From Eubacterium sp. MSJ-21 (lineage in GTDB: Bacteria; Bacillota; Clostridia; Lachnospirales; Lachnospiraceae), in assembly GCF_018918185.1 (NCBI RefSeq), contig NZ_JAHLPZ010000002.1:62001-126000 (forward strand): 64,000 nucleotides of DNA, written 5' to 3'. Below, piece by piece: positions 36,675 to 45,791 of this stretch; position 1 is the first letter of the stretch; each line of letters starts with the position of its first letter. The notes beneath the pieces were generated by a model. It had not been told where the DNA came from. It saw only the letters and a program-made list of their open reading frames with translations, and made no database searches. The position numbers were made by a program, and so were the translations under genes.

Positions 36675-38615
36675 TTACTCCTCGTCAGAAGCCTCCTGTG
36701 CATCATCTAAAGCACGAATGCTCAGGCTGATCTTCTTCTCAGCAGCCTTGAAATCTACAACCTTTGCTGTGACCTCCTGACCTACCTTCAGAACATCTTC
36801 CGGCTTCTCTACACGTTCCTTGGAAATCTGGGAAACATGAAGGAGTCCATCAACGCCCGGCTCAAGCTCTACGAATGCACCAAAGCTTGCAAAACGTACA
36901 ACCTTACCTGTTACAACATTACCGATTGCATACTTGTCAGCAGCCTTTACCCAAGGATTCTCATCCTCGAACTTCATACTAAGGGCAATCTTCTCTCCAT
37001 TGATATCCTTGATAAATGTCTTAACAACATCGCCAACCTTAACAACACTGCTTGGATCATTGACTCTGCCCCAAGACATCTCAGAGATATGAAGAAGTCC
37101 GTCCGCTCCGCCAAGATCGATAAATGCGCCAAAGGATGTTACGTTCTTAACTGTTCCTTCTACTACATCGCCAACCTTGATATTCTCAAACAACTTCTTA
37201 GCAAGCTCTGCCTTCTTAGCAACGAGGAGCTGCTTTCTGTTACCGATAACTCTACGCTTCTTAGGATTGAACTCTGTCAATACAAATTCAACTTCCTGAT
37301 CCTGATACTTTGTAAGATCCTTCTCAAATGTATCAGATACAAGGCTTGCAGGGATAAATACTCTGCACTCATTTACTACAACGTTCAAACCGCCATCAAC
37401 AACCTGTGTTACCTTACCTGTAAGGACTTCACCATTGTTGTATGCTTCCTCTAACTTATCATAAGACTCATCTGCAGCAACTCTCTTGTATGAGAGGAGA
37501 ACCTGTCCCTCGCCATCGTTTGTCTTGATAACCTTAACCTTGATTGGATCACCAACATTTACAACTGTTGTAAGATCTAAGTTTGGAGTACTAGAATACT
37601 CATTTCTGGTAACGATACCATCAGCCTTGTACTGGATATCTACGATGATCTCCTCCGGCTTAACAGCAATAACCTTTCCTTCAACTACGCTTCCAACCCG
37701 AATCTTGTTACCATTCTCTTCGGACTGCTTCAATAATTCTTCAAAACTTAATTCTGACATACTGTCATGAACCTCCTTAATAATATAATTTGGGGTAGAT
37801 GCCCCAGCTGTAATACCTACCCTCTTAGCGGATTCAATAACAGTTAAATCCAAGTCAACGAGTGTCTGAATATAGTAAGTATTTTCGCATTCTCTGCGAC
37901 AGATCTCATACAGCTTCTGTGTATTCGAACTGCTCTTACCACCAATCACTATCATGGTATCAACATCAGCTGCAAGTGTTCTTGCTTCTCTCTGTCGTTC
38001 CTCGGTAGCATTACATATGGTATTATAAACAATGACATTATATCCTTTATTTCTAAAAAATTCAACTATATCTTTAAATTTTACGTCATTAAATGTCGTT
38101 TGTGCGACAATATACACATTTTTATCAAGAAAATCCAGCTTTTTCTGTGCTTCTTCTACCGAATTTACAATAACCGGTTCCCTGACACACCAGCCACGGA
38201 TGCCGCATACTTCTGGATGTTTTTCATCCCCGACGATTACCACACAGTGCCCCTGCTCCGTTTCCTCCTGTACAATACGATGAATCTTCTTCACAAACGG
38301 ACATGTAGCATCGACGATTTCAAATCCAAGCTGCTCTAACTTTTTATAGGCATCCTGCCCGATGCCATGCGAACGAATCACAATTTCTTTTGCATCCTCT
38401 ACTTTGCTACCGCGTGCCAGCATCATATCAATATCTTCTTCGGTCAGTACATGCACACCTTTCTGTTCCAGATCTGAGATGACCTCCTCGTTATGGATGA
38501 TCGGACCATACGTATAGACCTTCTTCGCATTTCCAACCTGATCATAGACGAGATTTACTGCACGTTTGACACCAAAACAAAAGCCTGCGGATTTAGCAAT
38601 CTTTATCTCTCTCAT
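36675..38615 (-). CDS. ispH: IspH (HMBPP reductase) fused to ribosomal protein S1-type repeats
   Basis: The product has 646 residues. Residues 1-285 are 4-hydroxy-3-methylbut-2-enyl diphosphate reductase, the last step of the MEP isoprenoid pathway; the three iron-sulfur cysteines are in GFCFGV (13), DATCPFVKK (about 96) and CNATEERQ (about 195). Residues 300-640 hold four S1 RNA-binding repeats (SVVEGKVI, VLTGKVTQV, VVEGTVKNVTSFGAFIDLGG, VVTGKVVRFASFGAFVELEPG). This fusion recurs in clostridia. AGGAG lies upstream, and cmk precedes it by 24 bases. Confidence 0.95.
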   Translation of the reverse strand: MREIKIAKSAGFCFGVKRAVNLVYDQVGNAKKVYTYGPIIHNEEVISDLEQKGVHVLTEEDIDMMLARGSKVEDAKEIVIRSHGIGQDAYKKLEQLGFEIVDATCPFVKKIHRIVQEETEQGHCVVIVGDEKHPEVCGIRGWCVREPVIVNSVEEAQKKLDFLDKNVYIVAQTTFNDVKFKDIVEFFRNKGYNVIVYNTICNATEERQREARTLAADVDTMIVIGGKSSSNTQKLYEICRRECENTYYIQTLVDLDLTVIESAKRVGITAGASTPNYIIKEVHDSMSELSFEELLKQSEENGNKIRVGSVVEGKVIAVKPEEIIVDIQYKADGIVTRNEYSSTPNLDLTTVVNVGDPIKVKVIKTNDGEGQVLLSYKRVAADESYDKLEEAYNNGEVLTGKVTQVVDGGLNVVVNECRVFIPASLVSDTFEKDLTKYQDQEVEFVLTEFNPKKRRVIGNRKQLLVAKKAELAKKLFENIKVGDVVEGTVKNVTSFGAFIDLGGADGLLHISEMSWGRVNDPSSVVKVGDVVKTFIKDINGEKIALSMKFEDENPWVKAADKYAIGNVVTGKVVRFASFGAFVELEPGVDGLLHVSQISKERVEKPEDVLKVGQEVTAKVVDFKAAEKKISLSIRALDDAQEASDEE

Positions 38616-38639
38616 AAATGCAAATCTCCTATCCGGCGC

Positions 38640-39293
38640 TTACTGTGGGATTTTTCCGATGATCTCTGCTACAACTTCATCAATCGTAAGTGCGGAAGAA
38701 TCCAGATAGTATGCATCCCCCGCCTGTGTAAGCGGTGCGATCTCACGGTGCATATCCTGATAATCCCGTGCCTCGATATCACGCTTGATTTCTTCCAGAT
38801 CTGCCGGCATATGTTTCTCCACAAGTTCCTTGTACCGTCTGTCGGCTCTTGTATCCACCGATGCAGTCAGATAGATTTTCAGCTCCGCATTTGGCAATAC
38901 AAATGTACCGATATCTCTGCCATCCATCACGACATCCTGTGTAGCTGCAAGATTTCTCTGCAGATCTAACAGTTTGTCACGTACCGCCTGTTTGGTTGCA
39001 ACCTTGGACGCCATATTTCCAACAACTTCCTGTCGTATCTCCTTAGAGACATTCTTGCCATTTAAATATACCTGCTGTTCACCAGCCTCGTATCTGATTT
39101 CAACCTGAATTGCTGCAAGTGCTTCCAATACTGCGGCTGCATTCTCCGCATCGACGCCTTCATTCATAAAATACAGACCTATGGCACGGTACATTGCACC
39201 TGTATCGACATAGATATATCCCTTTTCCTTTGCTACACGACGTGCAATCGTGCTTTTTCCGGCTCCTGCCGGTCCATCAATTGCGATATTCAT
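38640..39293 (-). CDS. cmk: Cytidylate kinase
   Basis: This 217-residue enzyme phosphorylates CMP and dCMP. The P-loop IDGPAGAGKSTIA is at residues 4-16; YVDTGAMYRA, VMDGRDIGTFVLP and the ADRRYKEL segment match the family. The cmk-ispH/rpsA order is the usual cmk-rpsA linkage. AGGAAC precedes the ATG; it begins 36 bases after the flavoprotein gene. Confidence 0.96.
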   Translation of the reverse strand: MNIAIDGPAGAGKSTIARRVAKEKGYIYVDTGAMYRAIGLYFMNEGVDAENAAAVLEALAAIQVEIRYEAGEQQVYLNGKNVSKEIRQEVVGNMASKVATKQAVRDKLLDLQRNLAATQDVVMDGRDIGTFVLPNAELKIYLTASVDTRADRRYKELVEKHMPADLEEIKRDIEARDYQDMHREIAPLTQAGDAYYLDSSALTIDEVVAEIIGKIPQ

Positions 39294-39329
39294 ATTCTTT
39301 GTTCCTCCAGATAGTATTTATATTTTATA

Positions 39330-40586
39330 TTACTGCGTAAGCAGTACTGTGGCTGCTGTCGACCATGCAATCTGCAGGTTGAAACCTCCAGTCAGGGCAT
39401 CCACATCGAGCACTTCTCCGATAAAGTAAAGTCCCGGAATCTGCTTTGTCTCCATCGTCTTCGGGTTGATTTCTTTCACACTCACACCGCCTTTTGTGAT
39501 GATTGCCTCCTCATAACCACGCGTACCTGCCACATGCAGCGTAAGCTTCTTCATACAGGAAACCAGTCTTTCCCGCTCTTCCCTCGTCACAGCATTGACC
39601 TGCTTGAAAGGATCAATCTCCGCAAGCTCTATCATGACCGGAATCAGTTTCTTTGGCAGCAGATCATCGAGTGCATTACGCACCTGTTTGTTCTTTGCCG
39701 CATCAAAATCCCGCAGGATCCGGTCATCAAGCTGTTCCATGGTCAGTGCCGGTTTTAAATCGATTTCTACCCAGACAGGTTCTCCCTTTGCCTTCCCTGC
39801 ATAGGCAGATGCAGAAAGCACAAGCGGACCGCTGATACCAAAATGCGTAAACAGCATTTCTCCCTGGTCGTGATACAGAAGCTTTTCCTTATTTTTCTTC
39901 TTTGTATAGCAGGACAATGTAACATTCCGAAGCGAAAGTCCCATCAGTTCCCGGCAGAAATCCTCTTTGATTTCAAATGGTACAAGTGACGGTAGACATT
40001 CTGTCACCTGCAGTCCAAGATCTCTGGCAAACTGCAAACCATCTCCGGTTGAACCGGTACGCTCATAGGAAAGCCCTCCGGTTGCCACAACCACCGCATC
40101 AAAATATTCCAGTTTTTGATGTCCATCCGCATCCTTCACGCTAACGCCGGCTGCACGCATCTGATTCTGTACCTGCTCCGTCAAAATCTTTGTTACTGTG
40201 TGATACAGACAGATTGTTACCTTCCGCTTCTTTAGCGCCTGCTCGAGTGTCTTTATCACATCGGATGAATGATCCGATGCCGGAAATACCCGGTTTCCAC
40301 GTTCGGTCTTCAGTTCCAATCCGTTTTGCTCAAAAAACTGCATCACATCCTGTGCATTACAATTATAAAATGCACTATACAAAAACTTTGGATTTGTCAC
40401 CACATGTTTCATCAGCTCTTCCACTTCACAATTGTTTGTCAGATTGCATCTGCCTTTTCCTGTGATGAAAAGTTTTTTGCCAAGTTTTTCATTTTTTTCA
40501 TATATTGTCACGGAGTGCCCTGCCTGTGCAAGCATAACTGCTGCATACATACCGGCAGCTCCTCCACCTATGATAGCTGCTCGCAT
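39330..40586 (-). CDS. FAD-dependent oxidoreductase of the HI0933/YhiN (BaiN-like) family
   Basis: This 418-residue flavoprotein has the dinucleotide loop IIGGGAAGMYAAVMLAQAGH at the N-terminus, the GKGRCNLTN family motif (about 44-52), VVATGGLSYERTGSTGDG in the middle and a final GEVLDVDALTGGFNLQIA FAD-binding end. Family members are named for bile-acid reduction (BaiN) or simply unknown; no specific substrate is visible here. Its ATG overlaps the trkA stop in TAATG, so the two are coupled. Confidence 0.9.
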   Translation of the reverse strand: MRAAIIGGGAAGMYAAVMLAQAGHSVTIYEKNEKLGKKLFITGKGRCNLTNNCEVEELMKHVVTNPKFLYSAFYNCNAQDVMQFFEQNGLELKTERGNRVFPASDHSSDVIKTLEQALKKRKVTICLYHTVTKILTEQVQNQMRAAGVSVKDADGHQKLEYFDAVVVATGGLSYERTGSTGDGLQFARDLGLQVTECLPSLVPFEIKEDFCRELMGLSLRNVTLSCYTKKKNKEKLLYHDQGEMLFTHFGISGPLVLSASAYAGKAKGEPVWVEIDLKPALTMEQLDDRILRDFDAAKNKQVRNALDDLLPKKLIPVMIELAEIDPFKQVNAVTREERERLVSCMKKLTLHVAGTRGYEEAIITKGGVSVKEINPKTMETKQIPGLYFIGEVLDVDALTGGFNLQIAWSTAATVLLTQ

Positions 40587-41233
40587 TATCTCTCAAACCT
40601 CTTCAAATCCGACTTTTTCATGATAATCAGCAACGGCTCGTCCGCCTTTAATGGCGTATCCGGATCCATAGCGATATTGAATTCATCATTCTGGATCACA
40701 GCGACAACATTGATTTTATATTCTTTTCTAAGATTCAGCTCCCGCAGATTCTTACCAACCCACTCCGCACGTGGAAGAATCTCCACAAGGCTCGTGCTGT
40801 CCGACAGGTCAAAATAATCGACAAGATGTTCTGAGATCAGTTTGTGTGACAGACGGATTCCGGATTCTTTCTCCGGAAAAACAACCTGGTCTGCGCCAAC
40901 CCGCTTCAGGATTTTCTCCATCATCTCATCCTTTGCCTTTGCAATTACCTTTGGCACGCCAAGTTCCTTTGCAGACATCACGCACATGATGCTGGAATCT
41001 AAGCTGTCAGCCATCGCCACAACTACCGCATCCATGTTCGAGATACCTGCCTCTCTTAGTGCATCCATATCACAGACATCCAGACTCATGGCACAAGTCA
41101 CACTGTCCGCAATCTCATTTATAATCTCTGGATTTCCATCGATTGCAAGCACATCCGCGCCGTTTTTATACAATTCTGTTGCAATGCTTTTTCCATACCG
41201 TCCAAGACCGATAACCGCGATCGATTTATTCAT
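40586..41233 (-). CDS. trkA: Potassium uptake regulator TrkA/KtrA family
   Basis: This 215-residue peripheral membrane protein gates a K+ channel. It has an RCK_N Rossmann domain (AVIGLGRYGKSIATELYKNGADVLAID) and an RCK_C domain (VGKNLRELNLRKEYKINVVAVI). ATG 41233 is chosen: AGGAGG is ten bases ahead, whereas the ATG at 41242 has only one base of spacing; longer in-frame extensions reach into trkH. It follows trkH directly, with the ribosome site at its end. Confidence 0.93.
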   Translation of the reverse strand: MNKSIAVIGLGRYGKSIATELYKNGADVLAIDGNPEIINEIADSVTCAMSLDVCDMDALREAGISNMDAVVVAMADSLDSSIMCVMSAKELGVPKVIAKAKDEMMEKILKRVGADQVVFPEKESGIRLSHKLISEHLVDYFDLSDSTSLVEILPRAEWVGKNLRELNLRKEYKINVVAVIQNDEFNIAMDPDTPLKADEPLLIIMKKSDLKRFER

Positions 41234-41247
41234 ATATTTCATTCCTC

Positions 41248-42636
41248 CTACCCTACAATAATTTCCGCATCCGCATATTTTACAGAGTTGTGGTTTGTCG
41301 CACGCTGTCCGAAGAACATGAACATCGTGATTGGTCCCACTCTGCCAAGATACATACATAATATGATAATCACTTTTCCAATCACATTCAGCCCCGGAGT
41401 CACGTCCCGTGACAACCCGACTGTTGCGATTGCACTTGTCACTTCGAAGACACCATCCGACAGGGAAAGTGGATTTGTCGCCAGAAGCAGAACAGAAAAC
41501 AAAATCAATGTGCCAAAACCGATAACTGTCACAGCCAGCGACCGACGGACGATAGATGTCGGGATTGTTTTTTTAAATGCGACCGTCTCTTTGCGTCCCT
41601 GTACTACAGCCAAAACTGCAAACACAAGTGTCGCAGCCGTCATCGTCTTGATGCCACCGGCAGTTCCGACCGGCGAACCACCAACAAACATGATTACACA
41701 ACTCACAAGTACCGTCGGCTCTGTCAATCCCTTCTGGCTGATTGATGCAAATCCAGCTGTTCGGAGTGTCACAGACTGAAAAAATGCATTGAGTATTTTC
41801 TTTCCAAGTGACATATTTCCGAGCGTGAGCGGATTGTTACATTCAAATAGAAATGTGACAACCATGCCGGATAAAATCAATGCAAATGTCATCATCAATA
41901 TGATTTTTGTATGTGTATTGAATCGACGCCAGATATCACGGGCCGGTATCTTTTTTGCACGCACGTTTGAAAGCACATCTACCACATCCCACCAGACAAC
42001 GAATCCAAGTCCACCACAGATGATCAGAAACGACGACGTGAGCAGTACAAGCGGTGAATCCGCATACGTCATCAGACTGTCCGGTCCAATGATATCGATT
42101 CCTGCATTGCAAAACGCTGAAATCGCATTGAATACAGAATACCAGATTCCATGTGCCACACCAAACTGTGGGATAAACGCAAACATATATAAGACCGCGC
42201 CTAACATCTCCACAATCACAGTTCCTTTGATCACTCGTTTTATAAATACAACCATGCCCTGCATCGTACTTAATCCAAAAGCATCCTGAATCATCATACG
42301 ATTGCGCAAGGAGAATTTTCGATTCATAAGCAGCATAACAAATGACGTCAATGCCACAATTCCAAGTCCCCCGAGCTGTATCAGCGCGAGAATTACAATC
42401 TTACCAAATAATGTCCAATACGAAAAGGTCGGAACAACTACAAGCCCCGTCACGCAGACGGAAGTCGTTGCAGTAAATAACGCGGTCAGAAAATCCGATT
42501 CTCCGGTTATCGTTGCAGCCGGCAGTGTAAGCAGGATCGCTCCGATCAAAATCGCAATCAGAAATCCAAGCAATATCTTTGATGTCGTCCGCATCTGCCG
42601 CCTTAATTTCTTTTCATTTTTTTTCGCTACATCCAT
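41248..42636 (-). CDS. trkH: Potassium transporter TrkH/KtrB family
   Basis: This 462-residue channel-like transporter has four pore repeats with selectivity glycines: SVCVTGL, AFCNAGIDI, TLRTAGFAS and ATVGLSRD. An initial basic helix (KKNEKKLRRQ) precedes the first span. ATG 42636 has GGAG seven bases ahead; an upstream ATG at 42687 lies inside a perfect inverted repeat and is unlikely. It forms a two-gene unit with trkA. Upstream is a 14-bp inverted repeat that could be regulatory. Confidence 0.93.
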   Translation of the reverse strand: MDVAKKNEKKLRRQMRTTSKILLGFLIAILIGAILLTLPAATITGESDFLTALFTATTSVCVTGLVVVPTFSYWTLFGKIVILALIQLGGLGIVALTSFVMLLMNRKFSLRNRMMIQDAFGLSTMQGMVVFIKRVIKGTVIVEMLGAVLYMFAFIPQFGVAHGIWYSVFNAISAFCNAGIDIIGPDSLMTYADSPLVLLTSSFLIICGGLGFVVWWDVVDVLSNVRAKKIPARDIWRRFNTHTKIILMMTFALILSGMVVTFLFECNNPLTLGNMSLGKKILNAFFQSVTLRTAGFASISQKGLTEPTVLVSCVIMFVGGSPVGTAGGIKTMTAATLVFAVLAVVQGRKETVAFKKTIPTSIVRRSLAVTVIGFGTLILFSVLLLATNPLSLSDGVFEVTSAIATVGLSRDVTPGLNVIGKVIIILCMYLGRVGPITMFMFFGQRATNHNSVKYADAEIIVG

Positions 42637-42664
42637 AATTTTCTCCACACTTATATCTTTTATT

Positions 42665-42708
42665 GCAGGTAATTGCGAAACATGCAATTGTATATCGCAA
42701 TTACCTGC
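42665..42708. repeat. Perfect 14-bp inverted repeat upstream of trkH
   Basis: Arms 42665-42678 and 42695-42708 (GCAGGTAATTGCGA and its complement) around 16 bases. It lies 29 bases upstream of the trkH ATG and 19 bases past the oad terminator. Without a T run it looks like an operator or leader stem rather than a terminator. Confidence 0.75.
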
Positions 42709-42727
42709 TCTATATTATGAAAGAATA

Positions 42728-42753
42728 AGGCGGAGAAAAAGCTCTCCGCCTTT
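42728..42753 (-). terminator. Terminator after the decarboxylase operon
   Basis: A 10-bp G/C-rich stem (42728-42737 with 42744-42753) and six-base loop, 24 bases past the oadA stop. The minus-strand tail is only moderately T-rich (TATTCTTTC). Confidence 0.75.
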
Positions 42754-42776
42754 TGATATCTTTCTATCCTTGTTTA

Positions 42777-44195
42777 TTATACCGGATATGTCTTATTCTC
42801 AGTATTTGCTGCTGTTACATCCACACCTGTCTGCTGTGCTTCTCTGTACTTGAAGAATTCTGTTGCAACCTGTGGGAACAATGCATAAGAAAGAACATCC
42901 TCATCCTGTTGCTTGTACTGTGCCATTTCCTTCTCGAACTTAGCGAGGGATGGCTCCAAGTCGTCTGCCGGACGATATGTGATTGGCTCCTTCATTCCAA
43001 GGCTGTCAAGTGCCTTCTTCTGGATCTCTGCATTTACAGGTACTGTTGTTCTACCGTACTTACCTACGAGCATATCCTTTGCCTCTTTTGTAAGCGTCTT
43101 GTAACGCTCACCCATAACGACGTTCAATACAGCCTGTGTACCAACGATCTGTGAAGATGGTGTAACAAGTGGAATCTCACCAAAGTCTTTACGCACACGT
43201 GGAATCTCTTCGAGTACTTCATCGTACTTATCCTCTGCATGCATCTCCTTCAACTGGGATACCATGTTGGAAAGCATGCCACCCGGTACCTGGTAAAGCA
43301 GAGTCTTGATGTTAACGCCCATTACCTTTGGACTAAGCAGTCCGGACTCCAGCCACTGCTCACGAAGTGGACGGAAGTAATCAGCGATCTCAGCAAGAAG
43401 GTTCTGATCGAATCCAGGATCGAACTCTGTACCCTCGAATGCCTTTGCCATAACCTCTGTTGCAGGCTGTGATGTACCCATAGCAAGTGGTGACATTGCT
43501 GTATCAATGATGTCACATCCAGCTTCGACTGCCTTCATGTATGTCATGGAAGCAACACCGGATGTGTAATGTGTATGAAGCTGAATCGGAAGCTTTGTAC
43601 CTTCCTTCAAAGCCTTTACAAGCTTCGTAGCCTCGTTTGGTACAAGAAGTCCGGCCATATCCTTGATACAGATAGAATCTGCACCCATCTCCTCGATCTG
43701 TCTTGCCATGTTCTTCCAGTAATCCATTGTATAAGCATCACCAAGTGTGTATGAAAGTGCAACCTGTGCATGTCCATTTTCCTTGTTTGCTGCCTTTACA
43801 GCTGTCTCAAGGTTACGGATATCATTCAGACAGTCAAAGATACGAATGATATCAATACCGTTTGCGATACTCTTCTGTACGAAGTACTCTACAACATCAT
43901 CCGAATATGGGCTGTATCCAAGGATATTCTGTCCACGGAACAGCATCTGAAGCTTTGTATTCTTGAATCCGTCACGGAGCTTACGAAGTCTGTCCCATGG
44001 ATCCTCTTTCAGGAAACGGAGACAAGCGTCGAATGTAGCACCACCCCAGCACTCTACGGAATGGTAACCAACTTTATCCATTTTATCAATAATTGGCAAC
44101 ATCTGCTCTGTTGTCATACGAGTTGCAATCAAAGACTGGTGTGCATCTCTCAGCACAGTTTCGGTAATCTTTACCGGTTTCTTTTCTTCTGCCAT
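42777..44195 (-). CDS. oadA: Oxaloacetate decarboxylase alpha / transcarboxylase 5S-type subunit
   Basis: This 472-residue carboxyltransferase moves a carboxyl group between oxaloacetate/pyruvate and biotin. The TIM-barrel opens with TVLRDAHQSLIATRM; ECWGGATFDACLRFL, RGQNILGYSPY and LHTHYTSGVASMTY carry metal and substrate residues. The C-terminal biotin domain of full OadA is absent, because the carrier is a separate gene (45399-45767). AGGAGG precedes the ATG. It is the last gene of a five-gene operon with a beta-type sodium pump. Confidence 0.93.
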   Translation of the reverse strand: MAEEKKPVKITETVLRDAHQSLIATRMTTEQMLPIIDKMDKVGYHSVECWGGATFDACLRFLKEDPWDRLRKLRDGFKNTKLQMLFRGQNILGYSPYSDDVVEYFVQKSIANGIDIIRIFDCLNDIRNLETAVKAANKENGHAQVALSYTLGDAYTMDYWKNMARQIEEMGADSICIKDMAGLLVPNEATKLVKALKEGTKLPIQLHTHYTSGVASMTYMKAVEAGCDIIDTAMSPLAMGTSQPATEVMAKAFEGTEFDPGFDQNLLAEIADYFRPLREQWLESGLLSPKVMGVNIKTLLYQVPGGMLSNMVSQLKEMHAEDKYDEVLEEIPRVRKDFGEIPLVTPSSQIVGTQAVLNVVMGERYKTLTKEAKDMLVGKYGRTTVPVNAEIQKKALDSLGMKEPITYRPADDLEPSLAKFEKEMAQYKQQDEDVLSYALFPQVATEFFKYREAQQTGVDVTAANTENKTYPV

Positions 44196-44221
44196 TAGTC
44201 TGACCTCCTAAATTCTCTATA

Positions 44222-45349
44222 CTATACACCAAAGATTGCGAGGAATGTTCCGGCTGCAACCGCAGTACCGATAACACCTGCAACGTTTGGTCCCATGGCG
44301 TTCATCAAAAGGAAGTTTGTAGGATCTGCCTCTGCACCAACCTTCTGTGATACACGTGCTGCCATAGGAACGGCGGATACACCCGCAGAACCGATCAGCG
44401 GATTTACCTTACCGTGCGTTACCTTGCACATAATCTTACCGAACAATACACCTGCCGCTGTACCAAATGCGAACGCAATCAAACCGAGGGCAACAATCTT
44501 CAATGTACTCATCTTCAAGAATGCTTCTGCACTTGTCGATGCACCTACGGATGTACCAAGCAGGATAACAACGATGTACATCATTGCATTACTTGCCGTC
44601 TCTGTTAACTGCTTAACAACACCACTCTCACGGAACAGGTTACCAAGCATCAGCATACCAACCAGCGGAGCTGTTGTCGGAAGAATCAATACAACAACCA
44701 GTGTAACGATGATTGGGAACAGGATCTTCTCCATCTTGGATACCGGACGGAGCTGAGCCATCTTGATCTTTCTCTCCTTCTCTGTTGTGAGAAGCTTCAT
44801 GATCGGCGGCTGGATAACCGGTACCAGTGACATATAAGAATATGCGGCAACGGCGATCGGTCCCATTAAAGTTCCACCCATTCCGAGCTTACCTGCAAGG
44901 AAGATTGATGTAGGACCATCGGCACCACCGATGATAGAGATTGCGGCTGCTTCCTTTCCATTGAATCCCATCAGGAATGCAAGGAAGTATGCAGCATAAA
45001 TACCAAACTGTGCGGCTGCACCAAGCAAGAAGCTCTTCGGGTTCGCAATCAGCGGGCCGAAGTCTGTCATGGCGCCGACACCCATGAAGATGAGGGAAGG
45101 CAAAATACTCCACTCATCCAACAAATAGAAATAATGTAACAATCCACCATCAGCAATGATATCCGGGAACATGTTAACCAGGAACATACCGAAGGAGATT
45201 GGAACCAAAAGCAACGGCTCGAAGCCTTTCACGATTGCAAGATACATGAATACACATGCAATGAGAATCATTACATAATGCTTCCATGTCAGGGTTGCAA
45301 ATCCTGTCTGGAGAGCCAGATTTTTAAATACATCTGCAAAACTACTCAC
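44222..45349 (-). CDS. oadB: Sodium-translocating decarboxylase beta subunit
   Basis: This 375-residue integral membrane protein decarboxylates carboxybiotin and exports Na+. The conserved ADGPTSIF block, carrying the essential Asp, is near residue 147; several glycine-rich hydrophobic spans and the [32 protein letters not shown] end match OadB/MmdB/GcdB. It starts at GTG (45349) with AGGAGG ten bases upstream. From this subunit alone the substrate system (oxaloacetate, methylmalonyl-CoA or glutaconyl-CoA) cannot be told. Confidence 0.95.
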   Translation of the reverse strand: MSSFADVFKNLALQTGFATLTWKHYVMILIACVFMYLAIVKGFEPLLLVPISFGMFLVNMFPDIIADGGLLHYFYLLDEWSILPSLIFMGVGAMTDFGPLIANPKSFLLGAAAQFGIYAAYFLAFLMGFNGKEAAAISIIGGADGPTSIFLAGKLGMGGTLMGPIAVAAYSYMSLVPVIQPPIMKLLTTEKERKIKMAQLRPVSKMEKILFPIIVTLVVVLILPTTAPLVGMLMLGNLFRESGVVKQLTETASNAMMYIVVILLGTSVGASTSAEAFLKMSTLKIVALGLIAFAFGTAAGVLFGKIMCKVTHGKVNPLIGSAGVSAVPMAARVSQKVGAEADPTNFLLMNAMGPNVAGVIGTAVAAGTFLAIFGV

Positions 45350-45398
45350 TTATGTTTACCTCCTGTTATTGTAGGAACCAGTTACTTAAAAACTCTGA

Positions 45399-45767
45399 TT
45401 AGTTCAAAGTAGCCAATACATCGCCTGCTTCAACTGCATCACCTGCTGAAACGTTGATGCTTGCAACTGTTCCGTCTTCCGGAGCTACCACATCATTTTC
45501 CATCTTCATAGCCTCAAGGATCAGGATAACATCACCCTTCTTTACAGCTGTACCAACACTTGCCTTTACATTCAGGATCTTACCAGGCATCGGAGCTGCA
45601 ACCTCGATAGAGCCTGCGGCTGCTGCTGGAGCTGCCGGAGCTGCTGGAGCCGGAGCTGCTGCTGCAACCGGTGCCGGAGTTGCTGCTACCGGAGCTGCAC
45701 CTGCACCCAATTCTTCTACTGCTACATCATAAGCTGTACCATTTACAGTAATTCTATAATTCTTCAT
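45399..45767 (-). CDS. Biotin carboxyl carrier protein of the decarboxylase
   Basis: This 122-residue carrier has a short N-terminal beta unit (YRITVNGTAYDVAVEELG), an Ala/Pro linker (about 23-52) and a biotinyl domain with the biotin-accepting lysine in EAMKMEND (about 88). It shuttles the carboxyl group from the carboxyltransferases to the beta subunit. AGGAGG is upstream; it lies between the OadG-like and beta genes, as in mmdADCB clusters. Symbols mmdC, gcdC or oadC are all possible. Confidence 0.93.
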   Translation of the reverse strand: MKNYRITVNGTAYDVAVEELGAGAAPVAATPAPVAAAAPAPAAPAAPAAAAGSIEVAAPMPGKILNVKASVGTAVKKGDVILILEAMKMENDVVAPEDGTVASINVSAGDAVEAGDVLATLN

Positions 45768-45791
45768 GTTAATTTCCTCCTAATATATCAA

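Noticed and set aside
42637-42776. Cyclic di-AMP (ydaO-type) riboswitch upstream of trkH
   Set aside because: The spacer is filled by a terminator and a simple inverted repeat and does not show the two-fold aptamer core.
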